Below, piece after piece: positions 16,328-23,472 of a stretch of DNA of 37,511 bases. Position numbers and translations under genes: made by a program. The DNA lies in assembly GCA_903837355.1 (NCBI GenBank), contig CAILUI010000136.1, positions 1 to 37,511 on the forward strand, given 5' to 3'. The stretch is from an uncultured Victivallales bacterium (GTDB lineage: Bacteria > Verrucomicrobiota > Lentisphaeria > Oligosphaerales > JAFGRS01). Each line of letters starts with the position of its first letter. The stretch's first letter is position 1. The notes below the pieces were generated by a model. The model was not told the origin of the DNA. It saw only the letters and a list, made by a program, of their open reading frames with translations, and did no database searches.

Positions 16328-17271
16328 GGCGATGCCGTTCCCACAGAAGTAGCAGTAGAGAAGTGATTTGCGTCGTCTTTGGCGGCCTCTTCGGCCAGGT
16401 AGGAACTGCGTACCAGCGGCCCGCTCACCACGCGCGCAAAGCCGAATTCCGTTAGCGCGGCCTGCTCCCAGGCCGCGAACTCCGTCGGTGTCAGATGGCG
16501 GTCCAACGGCCAGTGCCGGCTCGAGGGTGGGAGATACTGGCCCAGGGTCAGGATGGTCACTCCGCTGCGGCGGAGGTCGGCGAGGGTGGCGCGGAGGTCC
16601 GCGTCCGTCTCCCCGAGGCCCAGCATCAGCCCCGACTTGATCCGGGTCCGGCCTGCCCGGTTGGCGACCGTGGCGGCGGCGTGCGCCAGCACCGCCAGGC
16701 TGCGCGGGTAGTCGGCCCGGTCGCGGACGCGGGGCGTCAGTGCGGCCGTGGTCTCAAGGTTGTGGTTGAAGACATCGGGGTCGGCATCGAGAACGGTATC
16801 GACGCCCTGGAGACGGCCACCGAAGTCGGATACCAAGGCTTCCACGCCGACGCTGGGAAGCGCGCTGCGCAGGGCGCTTACGACCGCCGCGATGTGGGCG
16901 GCCCCGCCGTCGGCGAGGTCATCGCGGGTCACGCAGGTCAGTACCACAAAGCGCAATCCCAGCCGCCGCACCGCTTCCACGACCCGCGCCGGTTCGTCCG
17001 CGGCCGGCGCCGCCGGGACGCCATGCGTGACGGCACAGAAGCGGCAGTTCCGCGTGCACACGTCGCCGAGCAGCATGAAGGTTGCTGCGTGCCGCTCCCA
17101 GCACTCGCACAGGTTGGGGCAGTGGGCGCTCTCGCAGACCGTGTGCAGGTGCAGTTCGCGCAGCAGGTGCCGGACCTCCTGCCGCGCCTTGCCGCCCGTG
17201 AAGCGGGTGCGCAGCCACGGGGGCAGGCGGGCTGGGTGCCGGTCTTCTGGTCTGTCTTCTGGGTCTCCCAT
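16324..17271 (-). CDS. lipA: Lipoyl synthase
   Basis: A protein of 315 residues. It is a radical SAM enzyme that inserts two sulfur atoms into octanoyl chains on lipoyl carrier domains of 2-oxoacid dehydrogenases and the glycine cleavage H protein. Both iron-sulfur motifs are present. The auxiliary cluster motif CX4CX5C is C46, C51 and C57 (in CESAHCPNLCECW). The SAM cluster motif CX3CX2C is C72, C76 and C79 (in CTRNCRFC). The C-terminal GPLVRSSYLAEE carries the conserved RSSY serine that ligates the auxiliary cluster. Length is normal for the family. The start MGDPEDRPEDRHPARLPPWL is chosen because LipA normally begins shortly before the KPxWL(R/K) segment; the frame stays open upstream to 17427 and no good ribosome-binding site marks either choice. 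No lipB or lplA is nearby. It is transcribed away from the operon beginning at 17494. Confidence 0.95.
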   Translation of the reverse strand: MGDPEDRPEDRHPARLPPWLRTRFTGGKARQEVRHLLRELHLHTVCESAHCPNLCECWERHAATFMLLGDVCTRNCRFCAVTHGVPAAPAADEPARVVEAVRRLGLRFVVLTCVTRDDLADGGAAHIAAVVSALRSALPSVGVEALVSDFGGRLQGVDTVLDADPDVFNHNLETTAALTPRVRDRADYPRSLAVLAHAAATVANRAGRTRIKSGLMLGLGETDADLRATLADLRRSGVTILTLGQYLPPSSRHWPLDRHLTPTEFAAWEQAALTEFGFARVVSGPLVRSSYLAEEAAKDDANHFSTATSVGTASP

Positions 17272-17386
17272 GGGCGCCGGTACTCTAGGCGCACGGCTGT
17301 GGAAAGCCAGCTCCGGCCTGCCCCTGCCAGAGGGGGGCATTGCCCAGTGCGTCTCTCGTTCGGCTTGGCTGCACGGGGCGCTTGCC

Positions 17387-17409
17387 GGTCGCCACCCAGG
17401 CTGGCGACC
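17387..17409. repeat. Perfect 8-bp inverted repeat upstream of lipA
   Basis: GGTCGCCA (17387-17394) and TGGCGACC (17402-17409) are exact inverted copies around a 7-nt centre. They lie about 115 bp upstream of the lipoyl synthase start and about 85 bp upstream of the promoter of the divergent operon. It could be an operator for either side or a leader hairpin. No regulator family can be assigned from the sequence. Confidence 0.45.
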
Positions 17410-17493
17410 AGGATCGGGTACCGGCACCCCGACCTACCTGCCTGGCTGTGGCCGCGGGCAGGCAAGGCAGGGCAACTGGCCGGCCGCGGGCAC

Positions 17494-17522
17494 TTGAAAC
17501 CACCGTGCCTCTGGCGTATTAT
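17494..17522 (+). promoter_or_regulatory. Near-consensus sigma70 promoter of the four-gene channel/radical SAM operon
   Basis: TTGAAA (17494-17499), exactly 17 bp, then TATTAT (17517-17522): 5/6 and 5/6 matches to consensus in otherwise GC-rich DNA. Transcription would begin near 17529, giving a leader of about 180 nt before the first gene. The leader contains a small hairpin GCCTGG-ACGAT-CCAGGC (17550-17566). No other promoter is evident before 22147, so all four genes may be expressed from here. Confidence 0.7.
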
Positions 17523-17713
17523 CATGTTATCTCCGGGAGGCGGCCGTCGGCCTGGACGATCCAGGCGAATGCCGTCCCTGCGGTGTGCCCCCGGTGGCGC
17601 CAGCGGATTCCGCCGAGGGGCAGTGTGTTCCGGCTGTCGTTGCCGTGCGGCAGGACGCCAGGCCAACCCTGAGTCCTCCACTGCGGTCCTCACGATGGGA
17701 AGGCATGAACGCC

Positions 17714-18463
17714 ATGGTTGCCACTGTCGCTTCCCCGCCCGCCGCACTGCCGCCGGCAGTGCAGGAGCTGTTGGCCAGCTTCGTTGAATCGGCCAAGGCT
17801 TGCTTTGCGGCAGAACTGAAGAGCATCGTGCTCTTCGGCAGCGGGGCCGATGGAACGTTACGGGCCACGTCGGACCTGAACCTGCTCGTCGTTCTGGCAC
17901 GGTTCCCCAAAGCGGAGGCCGATGCGTTCCGCGAGCCCTTGCGGCTGGCCAGCGTGGCCGGACGGGCTGCGGTGATGTTTCTCTTGGAGGCTGAGCTTCC
18001 TGTTGCCGCCGAGGCGTTCGCGGTGAAGTTCGATGACATCTGCCGGCGGCGACGGGTGCTGTTCGGGCCGGATCCCATCGCGAGCCTGGTCGTCAGTCGC
18101 GACGCCAAGGTGCTCCGCCTGCGGCAGATCCTGATGAACCTGGCGCTGCGCCTGCGCCAGCAGTACATGGCCAACAGCCTGCGCGAGGAGCGTCTCCCGG
18201 CGGTACTGGCCGACGTGGCTGGTCCCCTGCGCGCCGCCGCGGCAACACTGCTGGAACTGCAGGGCCAGAGCGTGAGTTCTCCCAAGGCAGCGCTGGTCGC
18301 GGTGGCCGCTGCGCTGGCGGGCGGGGACTGCCTGCAGGCGCTGACTCTGGTTTCCCAGGCGCGCGAGACGCAGGCGCTTCCGGCAGGCGTGGCCGGGCCG
18401 GCCATGTTCCAGTTGATGGCTCTGGTCGAGGCGATGCGCTCACAGGCGGAAAGAGTGGCCTGA
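17714..18463 (+). CDS. Nucleotidyltransferase-like protein with altered DxD motif
   Basis: A protein of 249 residues from the ATG at 17714, which has GGGAAGG 10 nt upstream (17697-17703). The in-frame ATG at 17705 is only 1 nt from that site. The N-terminal half is a Pol-beta-type nucleotidyltransferase domain: IVLFGSGADGTL (G42-S43) and TSDLNLLVVL. In active members the last motif reads SDxDL; here the second carboxylate is N56 (D54, N56), so metal binding and catalysis are probably impaired. The C-terminal half (about 120-249) is helical and Ala/Leu-rich with many Arg and Gln, somewhat like the HEPN-type or substrate-binding helices that follow such domains. It starts an operon: the next gene begins 1 bp after its stop. 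It may act as a nucleotide sensor rather than an enzyme; this is inference. Confidence 0.75.
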   Translation: MVATVASPPAALPPAVQELLASFVESAKACFAAELKSIVLFGSGADGTLRATSDLNLLVVLARFPKAEADAFREPLRLASVAGRAAVMFLLEAELPVAAEAFAVKFDDICRRRRVLFGPDPIASLVVSRDAKVLRLRQILMNLALRLRQQYMANSLREERLPAVLADVAGPLRAAAATLLELQGQSVSSPKAALVAVAAALAGGDCLQALTLVSQARETQALPAGVAGPAMFQLMALVEAMRSQAERVA

Positions 18464-18464
18464 G

Positions 18465-19388
18465 ATGAACCTCAATCCCTTCGACCTGCCCGGGCCGGAG
18501 TTCCTGTCGTTTTACATGGGCCTTATCCTCGTTGTCGGTGTCCTCCTCTACCTGGTCCAGTGGCGGGCAGAGCGCGGCCCCGGTGCCCTGGTTGCGGACA
18601 GCGCTCGCGATCTCGCCGTGGACCCCTACCAGATGGCGTTCCTTCGCGCCGGTCGGCGCGAAGTGCTGCGCACGGCGGTTGTCTCGCTGCTGGAGCGCGG
18701 CCTGCTCAAGGCTCACGACAGCCGGTTGGCTGCATCGCGAGCCGACGCGGCAGCGCTGGCACGCCGTCCCCTTGACAAGGCCATTCTGCACCGTTTTGCG
18801 GATGCCACGTCGGCCAGTGCTCTGTTCACCGATACGACTATCCAGGGCGAGGCAGCCTACATTGGGGAGGTCCTGGAGTTGCAGGGGCTTCTGCCAGACG
18901 TCGGGATGCGGCGTGCCAGGATGCTGAGAGTGCTGCTGGCACTTGGCCTGTTTGGCGTCGTCGCCGTCATCAAGCTCGGGGTGGCCCTCTCGCGAGGCCG
19001 GCACAACGTCCTCTTGCTGTGCCTTCTGGCAGCCGCTGCGGGGTGGCAGACGATACGGCTGGGCAGGCGTCCTCGTACCATTCTCGGAGACAGCGTCTGC
19101 AGGTATCTCCCGCAGTTGTTCGGTGGTCTCCGCAAGCGGCCGGTAGCGTGGCCAAGCCGAGCGCCGTCCGACGACCTGACGTTCAAGGCCGCGCTATATG
19201 GCCTGGCGGCGCTGCCGGAAGCCATGGCCAAGCTCATCCAGCCGCTGAACTTGGTCAAGTCACCACAGGGCGCCAGCGCCTGGGGCAGTTGCGGCTCCAG
19301 TTGTGCAGCAGCGTCATCGGTATCGGCGTCCGGCGGTGGTTGTGGCGGCGGTGGCTGCGGCGGCGGCTGCGGCGGCTGCGGCGGGTAG
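18465..19388 (+). CDS. Membrane protein with Cys/Gly-rich C-terminal tail (TIGR04222-like)
   Basis: A protein of 307 residues. One transmembrane helix lies near the N-terminus (about 15-31) and a pair sits mid-protein (about 153-171 and 180-196). The segment between them (about 33-150) contains DPYQMAFLRAGRREVLRTAVVSLLERGLL, the hallmark of the TIGR04222 group of uncharacterised membrane proteins. The C-terminus (267-307) is low-complexity, made of Ser/Ala and then Gly and Cys. Cysteines are at 276, 280, 293, 298, 302 and 305, ending GGGCGGGGCGGGCGGCGG. No known cofactor site has this spacing. Such tails resemble substrates of ribosomally made, post-translationally modified peptide systems, and a radical SAM/SPASM gene lies in the same operon. 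It starts 1 bp after the upstream stop and lies 21 bp before the channel gene. Confidence 0.78.
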   Translation: MNLNPFDLPGPEFLSFYMGLILVVGVLLYLVQWRAERGPGALVADSARDLAVDPYQMAFLRAGRREVLRTAVVSLLERGLLKAHDSRLAASRADAAALARRPLDKAILHRFADATSASALFTDTTIQGEAAYIGEVLELQGLLPDVGMRRARMLRVLLALGLFGVVAVIKLGVALSRGRHNVLLLCLLAAAAGWQTIRLGRRPRTILGDSVCRYLPQLFGGLRKRPVAWPSRAPSDDLTFKAALYGLAALPEAMAKLIQPLNLVKSPQGASAWGSCGSSCAAASSVSASGGGCGGGGCGGGCGGCGG

Positions 19389-19409
19389 TGGGTTTCCCGG
19401 GCAGGCACC

Positions 19410-21119
19410 ATGGCAACGGCAGCGCCGGACATCTCGCGCTCAGGACACGTGATCATCGCTGGGTTGAGTCACGTGGGTTACCGCTGCGCCGGCCTGCTGG
19501 CCCAGTTGGGTGAGCCGGTTGTGGTGATCGCCCGGGAGTTCGATGAATGGCGCTTGCCGGCGGGGCGGTGCTGCACGGTCTGCCCAGGCGACGTGCATGA
19601 TGAGGCGGTTCTCCGTCGGGCCGGCATCGAGCGGGCCAGGGCGCTGATCGTGGCTGGCGACGACGACGTGGCCAATGTCTCCATCTGCCTGGGTGCTCGC
19701 CGCCTGAACCCGCGACTGGTGCTCGTCGCCCGTCTCTTTGACCAGGCCCTTGCCGCGCACCTCGAGCAGGCGGTACCGATTAACCGGGTGCTGTCGACGT
19801 CGGCCTTGGCGGCACCTGCTTTTGCGGCGGCGACGCTGGGTGGTGCGGTTCGCGGCTCGTTCGCGGTGGGCGGCACCCAGTTCCGGGTGGAAGAGCGTCT
19901 CGTCGGGGACCTGCACGCGCCGGTCCAGACGGTTGGGCAGTACCTTGCCTCGGCCACTCTGGTGGTGCTGGCTCTGCAGCGGGGGACGGTGGTCACGCCA
20001 AGCCCCGCCGCCAGCACCCCCCTTCTGGCCGGCGACCGCTTGGTCCTGCTCGGCCTGGCGCCGGACGACAGCGCGGCGCGGGCCGCGAGCCGCGGACCGG
20101 GCCGTTCAGCGCTCCCACGGTTCATGGCCATGGCGCTGGGGTTGCGCGAGTGGTGGCGAGAGATCCACTTCGCTCTGCGCCTGACGGCCGTGCTGCTGCT
20201 GGCGGTAACGCTGCTGAGTGTGATCGTGTTTCAGTCGGCGCTGGGCTTGTCCAGCGTGGACGCGCTGTATTTCGTCGTGACCACGATCACGACCACCGGC
20301 TACGGGGACTTCAGCCTGCGCGCTGCGTCCACGGCGATGAAACTCTATGGGGCCTTCCTGATGCTCTGCGGCGCGGCCATCGTCGCCACCGTGTTCAGCA
20401 TCTTCACCGATCTTCTGCTGCGCACGCGGTTGCGTGACGTGCTGATCCACGGGTGCGTCAGATATCGTGGCCACATTATCGTGGCGGGGCTGGGAAGCAT
20501 CGGGGTTCGCCTGGTTCGTGAGCTCGTCCAGCATGGGGAAGCCGTGGTGGCGATCGAGCAGCGGGCGGACGGCGAGTTCGTGGACGCCGCGCGGCACCTG
20601 GTTCCCGTGGTGCTAGGCCACGCACGCACCGTGGAGACGCTGCGCAAAGCAGGCCTCGCCGGCGCCAAGGCGATCGTGGCGGTCACCGATGACGATCTGG
20701 TCAACCTCAGCATTGGCCTGGCCACCAAAGCTGTCCATCCCTCCTGTCGGGTGGTGCTGCGGATCTTCGACTCGAAGCTCGCCGACGACATGCACCAGAG
20801 CCTGGGAGTCAACTCGGTGCTGAGCGTGTCGGGAGCGGCGGCCCCAACCTTCGTCGGCGCCGCGCTCTGCCCCGACGTTGTGCAGGGCCTGTTACTGCCC
20901 GCGGGGGTGCTCCTGGTGTTCGCGCGCACGCTCCTGGCCGACTCGGCGGACCCCGGGCGGAGCCTGCCGTACCTCGGCCCCGGCGAGTCCGTGCTACTGG
21001 CGAAGCGGGCCGCCGCACCGACCTACGGCGCCGTTGCTGCCAACGACGCACTGCGTGCCGGTGACGGCATTCTCGGCCTGCGCTGGTGCCCGTTTGTCAG
21101 CCGACAGGATGCACCATGA
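19410..21119 (+). CDS. Potassium channel with RCK (TrkA-N) domains on both sides of the pore
   Basis: A protein of 569 residues. Residues about 11-130 form a TrkA-N/RCK Rossmann domain (HVIIAGLSHVG) with an RCK-C-like segment (about 150-218). A two-helix ion-channel module follows: TM1 about 255-278, the potassium selectivity filter TTGYGD at 295-300, and TM2 about 310-336. A second TrkA-N domain (about 353-475, canonical GLGSIG, G360-G365) and a second RCK-C-like segment (about 485-560) complete it. RCK domains bind NAD(H), nucleotides or ions and gate the pore. Bacterial channels normally carry them only after the pore, so RCK-pore-RCK in one chain is unusual. The first glycine motif is degenerate (GLSHVG). 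The stop codon overlaps the start of the radical SAM gene (ATGA), so translation is probably coupled. Confidence 0.9.
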   Translation: MATAAPDISRSGHVIIAGLSHVGYRCAGLLAQLGEPVVVIAREFDEWRLPAGRCCTVCPGDVHDEAVLRRAGIERARALIVAGDDDVANVSICLGARRLNPRLVLVARLFDQALAAHLEQAVPINRVLSTSALAAPAFAAATLGGAVRGSFAVGGTQFRVEERLVGDLHAPVQTVGQYLASATLVVLALQRGTVVTPSPAASTPLLAGDRLVLLGLAPDDSAARAASRGPGRSALPRFMAMALGLREWWREIHFALRLTAVLLLAVTLLSVIVFQSALGLSSVDALYFVVTTITTTGYGDFSLRAASTAMKLYGAFLMLCGAAIVATVFSIFTDLLLRTRLRDVLIHGCVRYRGHIIVAGLGSIGVRLVRELVQHGEAVVAIEQRADGEFVDAARHLVPVVLGHARTVETLRKAGLAGAKAIVAVTDDDLVNLSIGLATKAVHPSCRVVLRIFDSKLADDMHQSLGVNSVLSVSGAAAPTFVGAALCPDVVQGLLLPAGVLLVFARTLLADSADPGRSLPYLGPGESVLLAKRAAAPTYGAVAANDALRAGDGILGLRWCPFVSRQDAP

Positions 21120-22147
21120 TCCGTGATCGCGGGCTCTTCGGCCGCCGGACCAGGAGCTTCACCCTGCAGTGGCATCTCACCAACGCCTGCGGCTGGCGCT
21201 GCCGGCACTGCTACGACCGGGAAGAGCGCGGCGAACTGCCTCTCGCCAGAGCCCTGGCGCTATTGGCCGACTTCCAAGGCTTCTGCCGGGAGCGCCGCGT
21301 TACGCCACAGGTCTGCTTCACCGGGGGCGACCCGCTGCTGAGTGCCTCTTTCTGGGAGCTCCATCGTGCGGTTATCGAGGCGCGCCTGCCCTGGTCGATT
21401 CTGGGCAATCCCGTCGCCCCGGCCGTTATCCAACGGCTCGTCGAGGTTCACGCGCCGGCGTACTACCAGGTGAGTCTGGAGGGACTGCAGGCCCACAACG
21501 ATGACATGCGTGGCGCCGGCCACTTCGAGCGTGTGCTGAGCTTTCTCGCCGCGGCCCGACGGCTGGGGCTGAACACCCACGTCATGCTTACGCTGACCCG
21601 CGCCAACCTGGACCAGGTCATTCCCCTCGGCGCGAGCCTGCGCGGCCTGACCGAGCGTTTCACCTTCAACCGCCTGGCGCAGGTCGGACGGGGCGCCGAC
21701 CTGGAGCTGCCTGGGCGCAGCGAATTCGTCGCTTTCCTCCAGGAGTATGGCCGGGCTCGCCGGTCGAACCCGGTCTTGGGCTTCAAGGATAACCTGTTCA
21801 ACATCATCCGCCTGCATTTCCGCCGCCGGCCCTGCGGCGGCTGCACCGGGTTTGGCTGCGGAGCGGCGTTCAACTTCGTGGCGGTGTTGCCTGACGGCGA
21901 GGTGCATGCCTGCCGGAAGTACCCTTCGCCCCTGGGCAACATAAACGGGGCGAGCCTCTCCAGCATCTACGACTCGGCCGCCGCCCGGCGCTACCGGGAT
22001 GGACCCTTGCCCTGCCGCCGCTGCCGGCTCCGCAACGTCTGCAGCGGCTGTCCGGCGGTGACCTTCGGCCAGGGCCTCAGGCCGCTTGCGGATCGCGACC
22101 CGTTCTGCTTCCTCGCCGACCGCGCCGCGTTGCTGGCGGAGCCCTGA
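21116..22147 (+). CDS. Radical SAM/SPASM protein, probable peptide or protein maturase
   Basis: A protein of 343 residues. The radical SAM cluster motif CX3CX2C is C25, C29 and C32 (NACGWRCRHC). FTGGDPLLS is the GGE-type SAM-binding strand, and YYQVSLEGLQAHND is the SLD-type strand. A SPASM region follows (about 235-320): CGGCTGFGCGAAFNFVAVLP, DGEVHACRKYPSPLGN, and CRRCRLRNVCSGCPA, with enough cysteines for two auxiliary iron-sulfur clusters. SPASM enzymes mostly modify ribosomal peptides or protein side chains, for example by thioether or oxazole-type chemistry. I cannot assign a named subfamily. No short precursor peptide gene is visible nearby. The best candidate substrate is the Cys/Gly tail of the membrane protein encoded at 18465-19388. 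The start codon overlaps the channel stop, and a hairpin follows the gene. Confidence 0.88.
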   Translation: MIRDRGLFGRRTRSFTLQWHLTNACGWRCRHCYDREERGELPLARALALLADFQGFCRERRVTPQVCFTGGDPLLSASFWELHRAVIEARLPWSILGNPVAPAVIQRLVEVHAPAYYQVSLEGLQAHNDDMRGAGHFERVLSFLAAARRLGLNTHVMLTLTRANLDQVIPLGASLRGLTERFTFNRLAQVGRGADLELPGRSEFVAFLQEYGRARRSNPVLGFKDNLFNIIRLHFRRRPCGGCTGFGCGAAFNFVAVLPDGEVHACRKYPSPLGNINGASLSSIYDSAAARRYRDGPLPCRRCRLRNVCSGCPAVTFGQGLRPLADRDPFCFLADRAALLAEP

Positions 22148-22216
22148 CACGGCTTGCGCTCGCGGGGGCACAGGAGGGAGCCCGGGGGCGCGGGTCCCGA
22201 ATGTCGCCGGCGCTGG

Positions 22217-22244
22217 TTGCGGCGGGCGGTCCCGCCCGTATCTT
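22217..22244 (+). promoter_or_regulatory. Dyad that is either a promoter spacer element or a terminator
   Basis: TTGCGG (22217-22222) and TATCTT (22239-22244) are spaced 16 bp apart as weak -35 and -10 boxes for the gene at 22274. The spacer (22223-22238) is an almost perfect dyad, CGGGCGG-TC-CCGCCCG. The same hairpin followed by the pyrimidine-rich TATCTTCTCCC could instead terminate the radical SAM operon, although the U-tract is poor. Either reading separates the operon from the UroD gene. Confidence 0.4.
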
Positions 22245-22273
22245 CTCCCAGAGACCTCACCCAGAGACCGCGC

Positions 22274-23419
22274 ATGCTGCCGAGAGAACGCGTCCAGGCC
22301 GCCTTTGAGCACCGCCCCAGCGACAAGGTCCCGGTCTACCAGGCTGGGTTTTCGTCCTATGCGGCGTCTCTGGTCCTGGGCCGCGAGGCCTACACCGGCG
22401 GCGGCATCCAGCAGTTCCGCGAAGCCCGGGCCCTCTGGGACGGACCGGCGGCCCACGCCGAGTACCTGCAGCGCTGCCGCGACGACGCTTTCGAGATCGC
22501 CGAGGTGCTCGACCTGGACCTGATCCGGCCCATGTACTGGCGGATGCCGGAGAAGCCGACCCGCAGGATCGATGAGGTGACCTACTTCTACGGCAGTGAA
22601 GCCGAGGGGAACTGGCGGGTGATGGGCTTCGATCCCAGCACCGAGCTCTACCAGGTGGTGGCCAGGGCCCAGAAGCCGGAGCCGACCCTGGAGGACCTCG
22701 AGCGCGCCGAGAGTGCGGCCCTGCCCAGTCCCGATTCGTATCGGCCACGTCCCGCCAACTGGCCTGACCTGGTGGCGGCTGTCGAGCGCTTCGGCAAACA
22801 GCGTGCCATCCCCGGCTTTGGGACCGGGCTCTGCATCCCGCGCGAGCCGATCTGGATGGAGGCCTGCCTCCAGCGTCCCGACCTGGTCGCCCGCCAGCTC
22901 GACCGCCAGGTGGCCCAGGTCGCTGGCAATGTCGCCGCCATGGCCGAGATGGGGCTGACCTACCTCTGCGGCGGCGGGGACTTCGCCGGGCCGCGCGGGC
23001 CGATGTACTCGCCCCAGGTCTTCCATGAGCTGATGGCCCCGCGCCTGCAACAGATCTCGCGCATCTGTCACGCTGCCGGCTGTCACCACGGCTTCGCCAG
23101 CGACGGCAACCTCTGGCCGGTGGCCGACGATCTCTTCGGAAGTTCGGGAGTGGATTTCTTCTATGAACTCGACCGCCTCGCCGGCATGGACCTGCGCCGC
23201 ATGCGCACCACCTTCCCGCGCCTCACGCTCTGGGGCGGCATTAACTCCGAGACCCTGCATCGGGGTACGGCCGAACAGGTCCGCGTCGAGACGCTGACCG
23301 CGCTGGACGTCGCCAAGGAACTGCACGGCATGGTGGTGGGCTGTTCCAACCAGATCGTCATCGGCACTCCACCCCGGAACATCGAGGTTATGCTTGAGAC
23401 CCTGCGTGACCAGCGCTAG
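22274..23419 (+). CDS. Uroporphyrinogen decarboxylase (UroD/MtaA) family protein, third paralogue
   Basis: A protein of 381 residues starting MLPRERVQAAFEHRPSDKVP, the usual opening of this family; the frame is open further upstream, but that stretch is Arg-rich and non-coding in character. Fold landmarks are VLDLDLIRPMYWR, PGFGTGLCIPREPIWME, MGLTYLCGGGDFAGPRGPMYSP, a His/Cys-rich strand CHAAGCHHGFASDGN (C265-H272), FFYELDRLAGMDL and LTLWGGINSETL, ending VIGTPPRNIEVMLETLRDQR. The position where MtaA has HxC carries HHGFASDGN, so metal binding would have to use other residues. It is the most distant of the three paralogues here. It is followed 53 bp later by an exported glycosidase and then GH38, which suggests a role linked to glycan use. 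Substrate unknown. Confidence 0.82.
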   Translation: MLPRERVQAAFEHRPSDKVPVYQAGFSSYAASLVLGREAYTGGGIQQFREARALWDGPAAHAEYLQRCRDDAFEIAEVLDLDLIRPMYWRMPEKPTRRIDEVTYFYGSEAEGNWRVMGFDPSTELYQVVARAQKPEPTLEDLERAESAALPSPDSYRPRPANWPDLVAAVERFGKQRAIPGFGTGLCIPREPIWMEACLQRPDLVARQLDRQVAQVAGNVAAMAEMGLTYLCGGGDFAGPRGPMYSPQVFHELMAPRLQQISRICHAAGCHHGFASDGNLWPVADDLFGSSGVDFFYELDRLAGMDLRRMRTTFPRLTLWGGINSETLHRGTAEQVRVETLTALDVAKELHGMVVGCSNQIVIGTPPRNIEVMLETLRDQR

Positions 23420-23472
23420 TCTGGCCTCTGTGGAGCGCGCCAGCGGCCCGAACGGCCGGGAAGGAACGACGG

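Noticed and set aside
19321..19388. Simple GGC/TGC microsatellite rather than coding tail
   Set aside because: The low-complexity DNA is in frame, ends at a stop followed closely by the next gene, and fits tails known in this membrane-protein group, so it is treated as coding.
23437..23451. Hairpin CGGCC-CGAAC-GGCCG before the gene at 23473
   Set aside because: Only a 5-bp stem in GC-rich DNA, with no T-run or other supporting signal.
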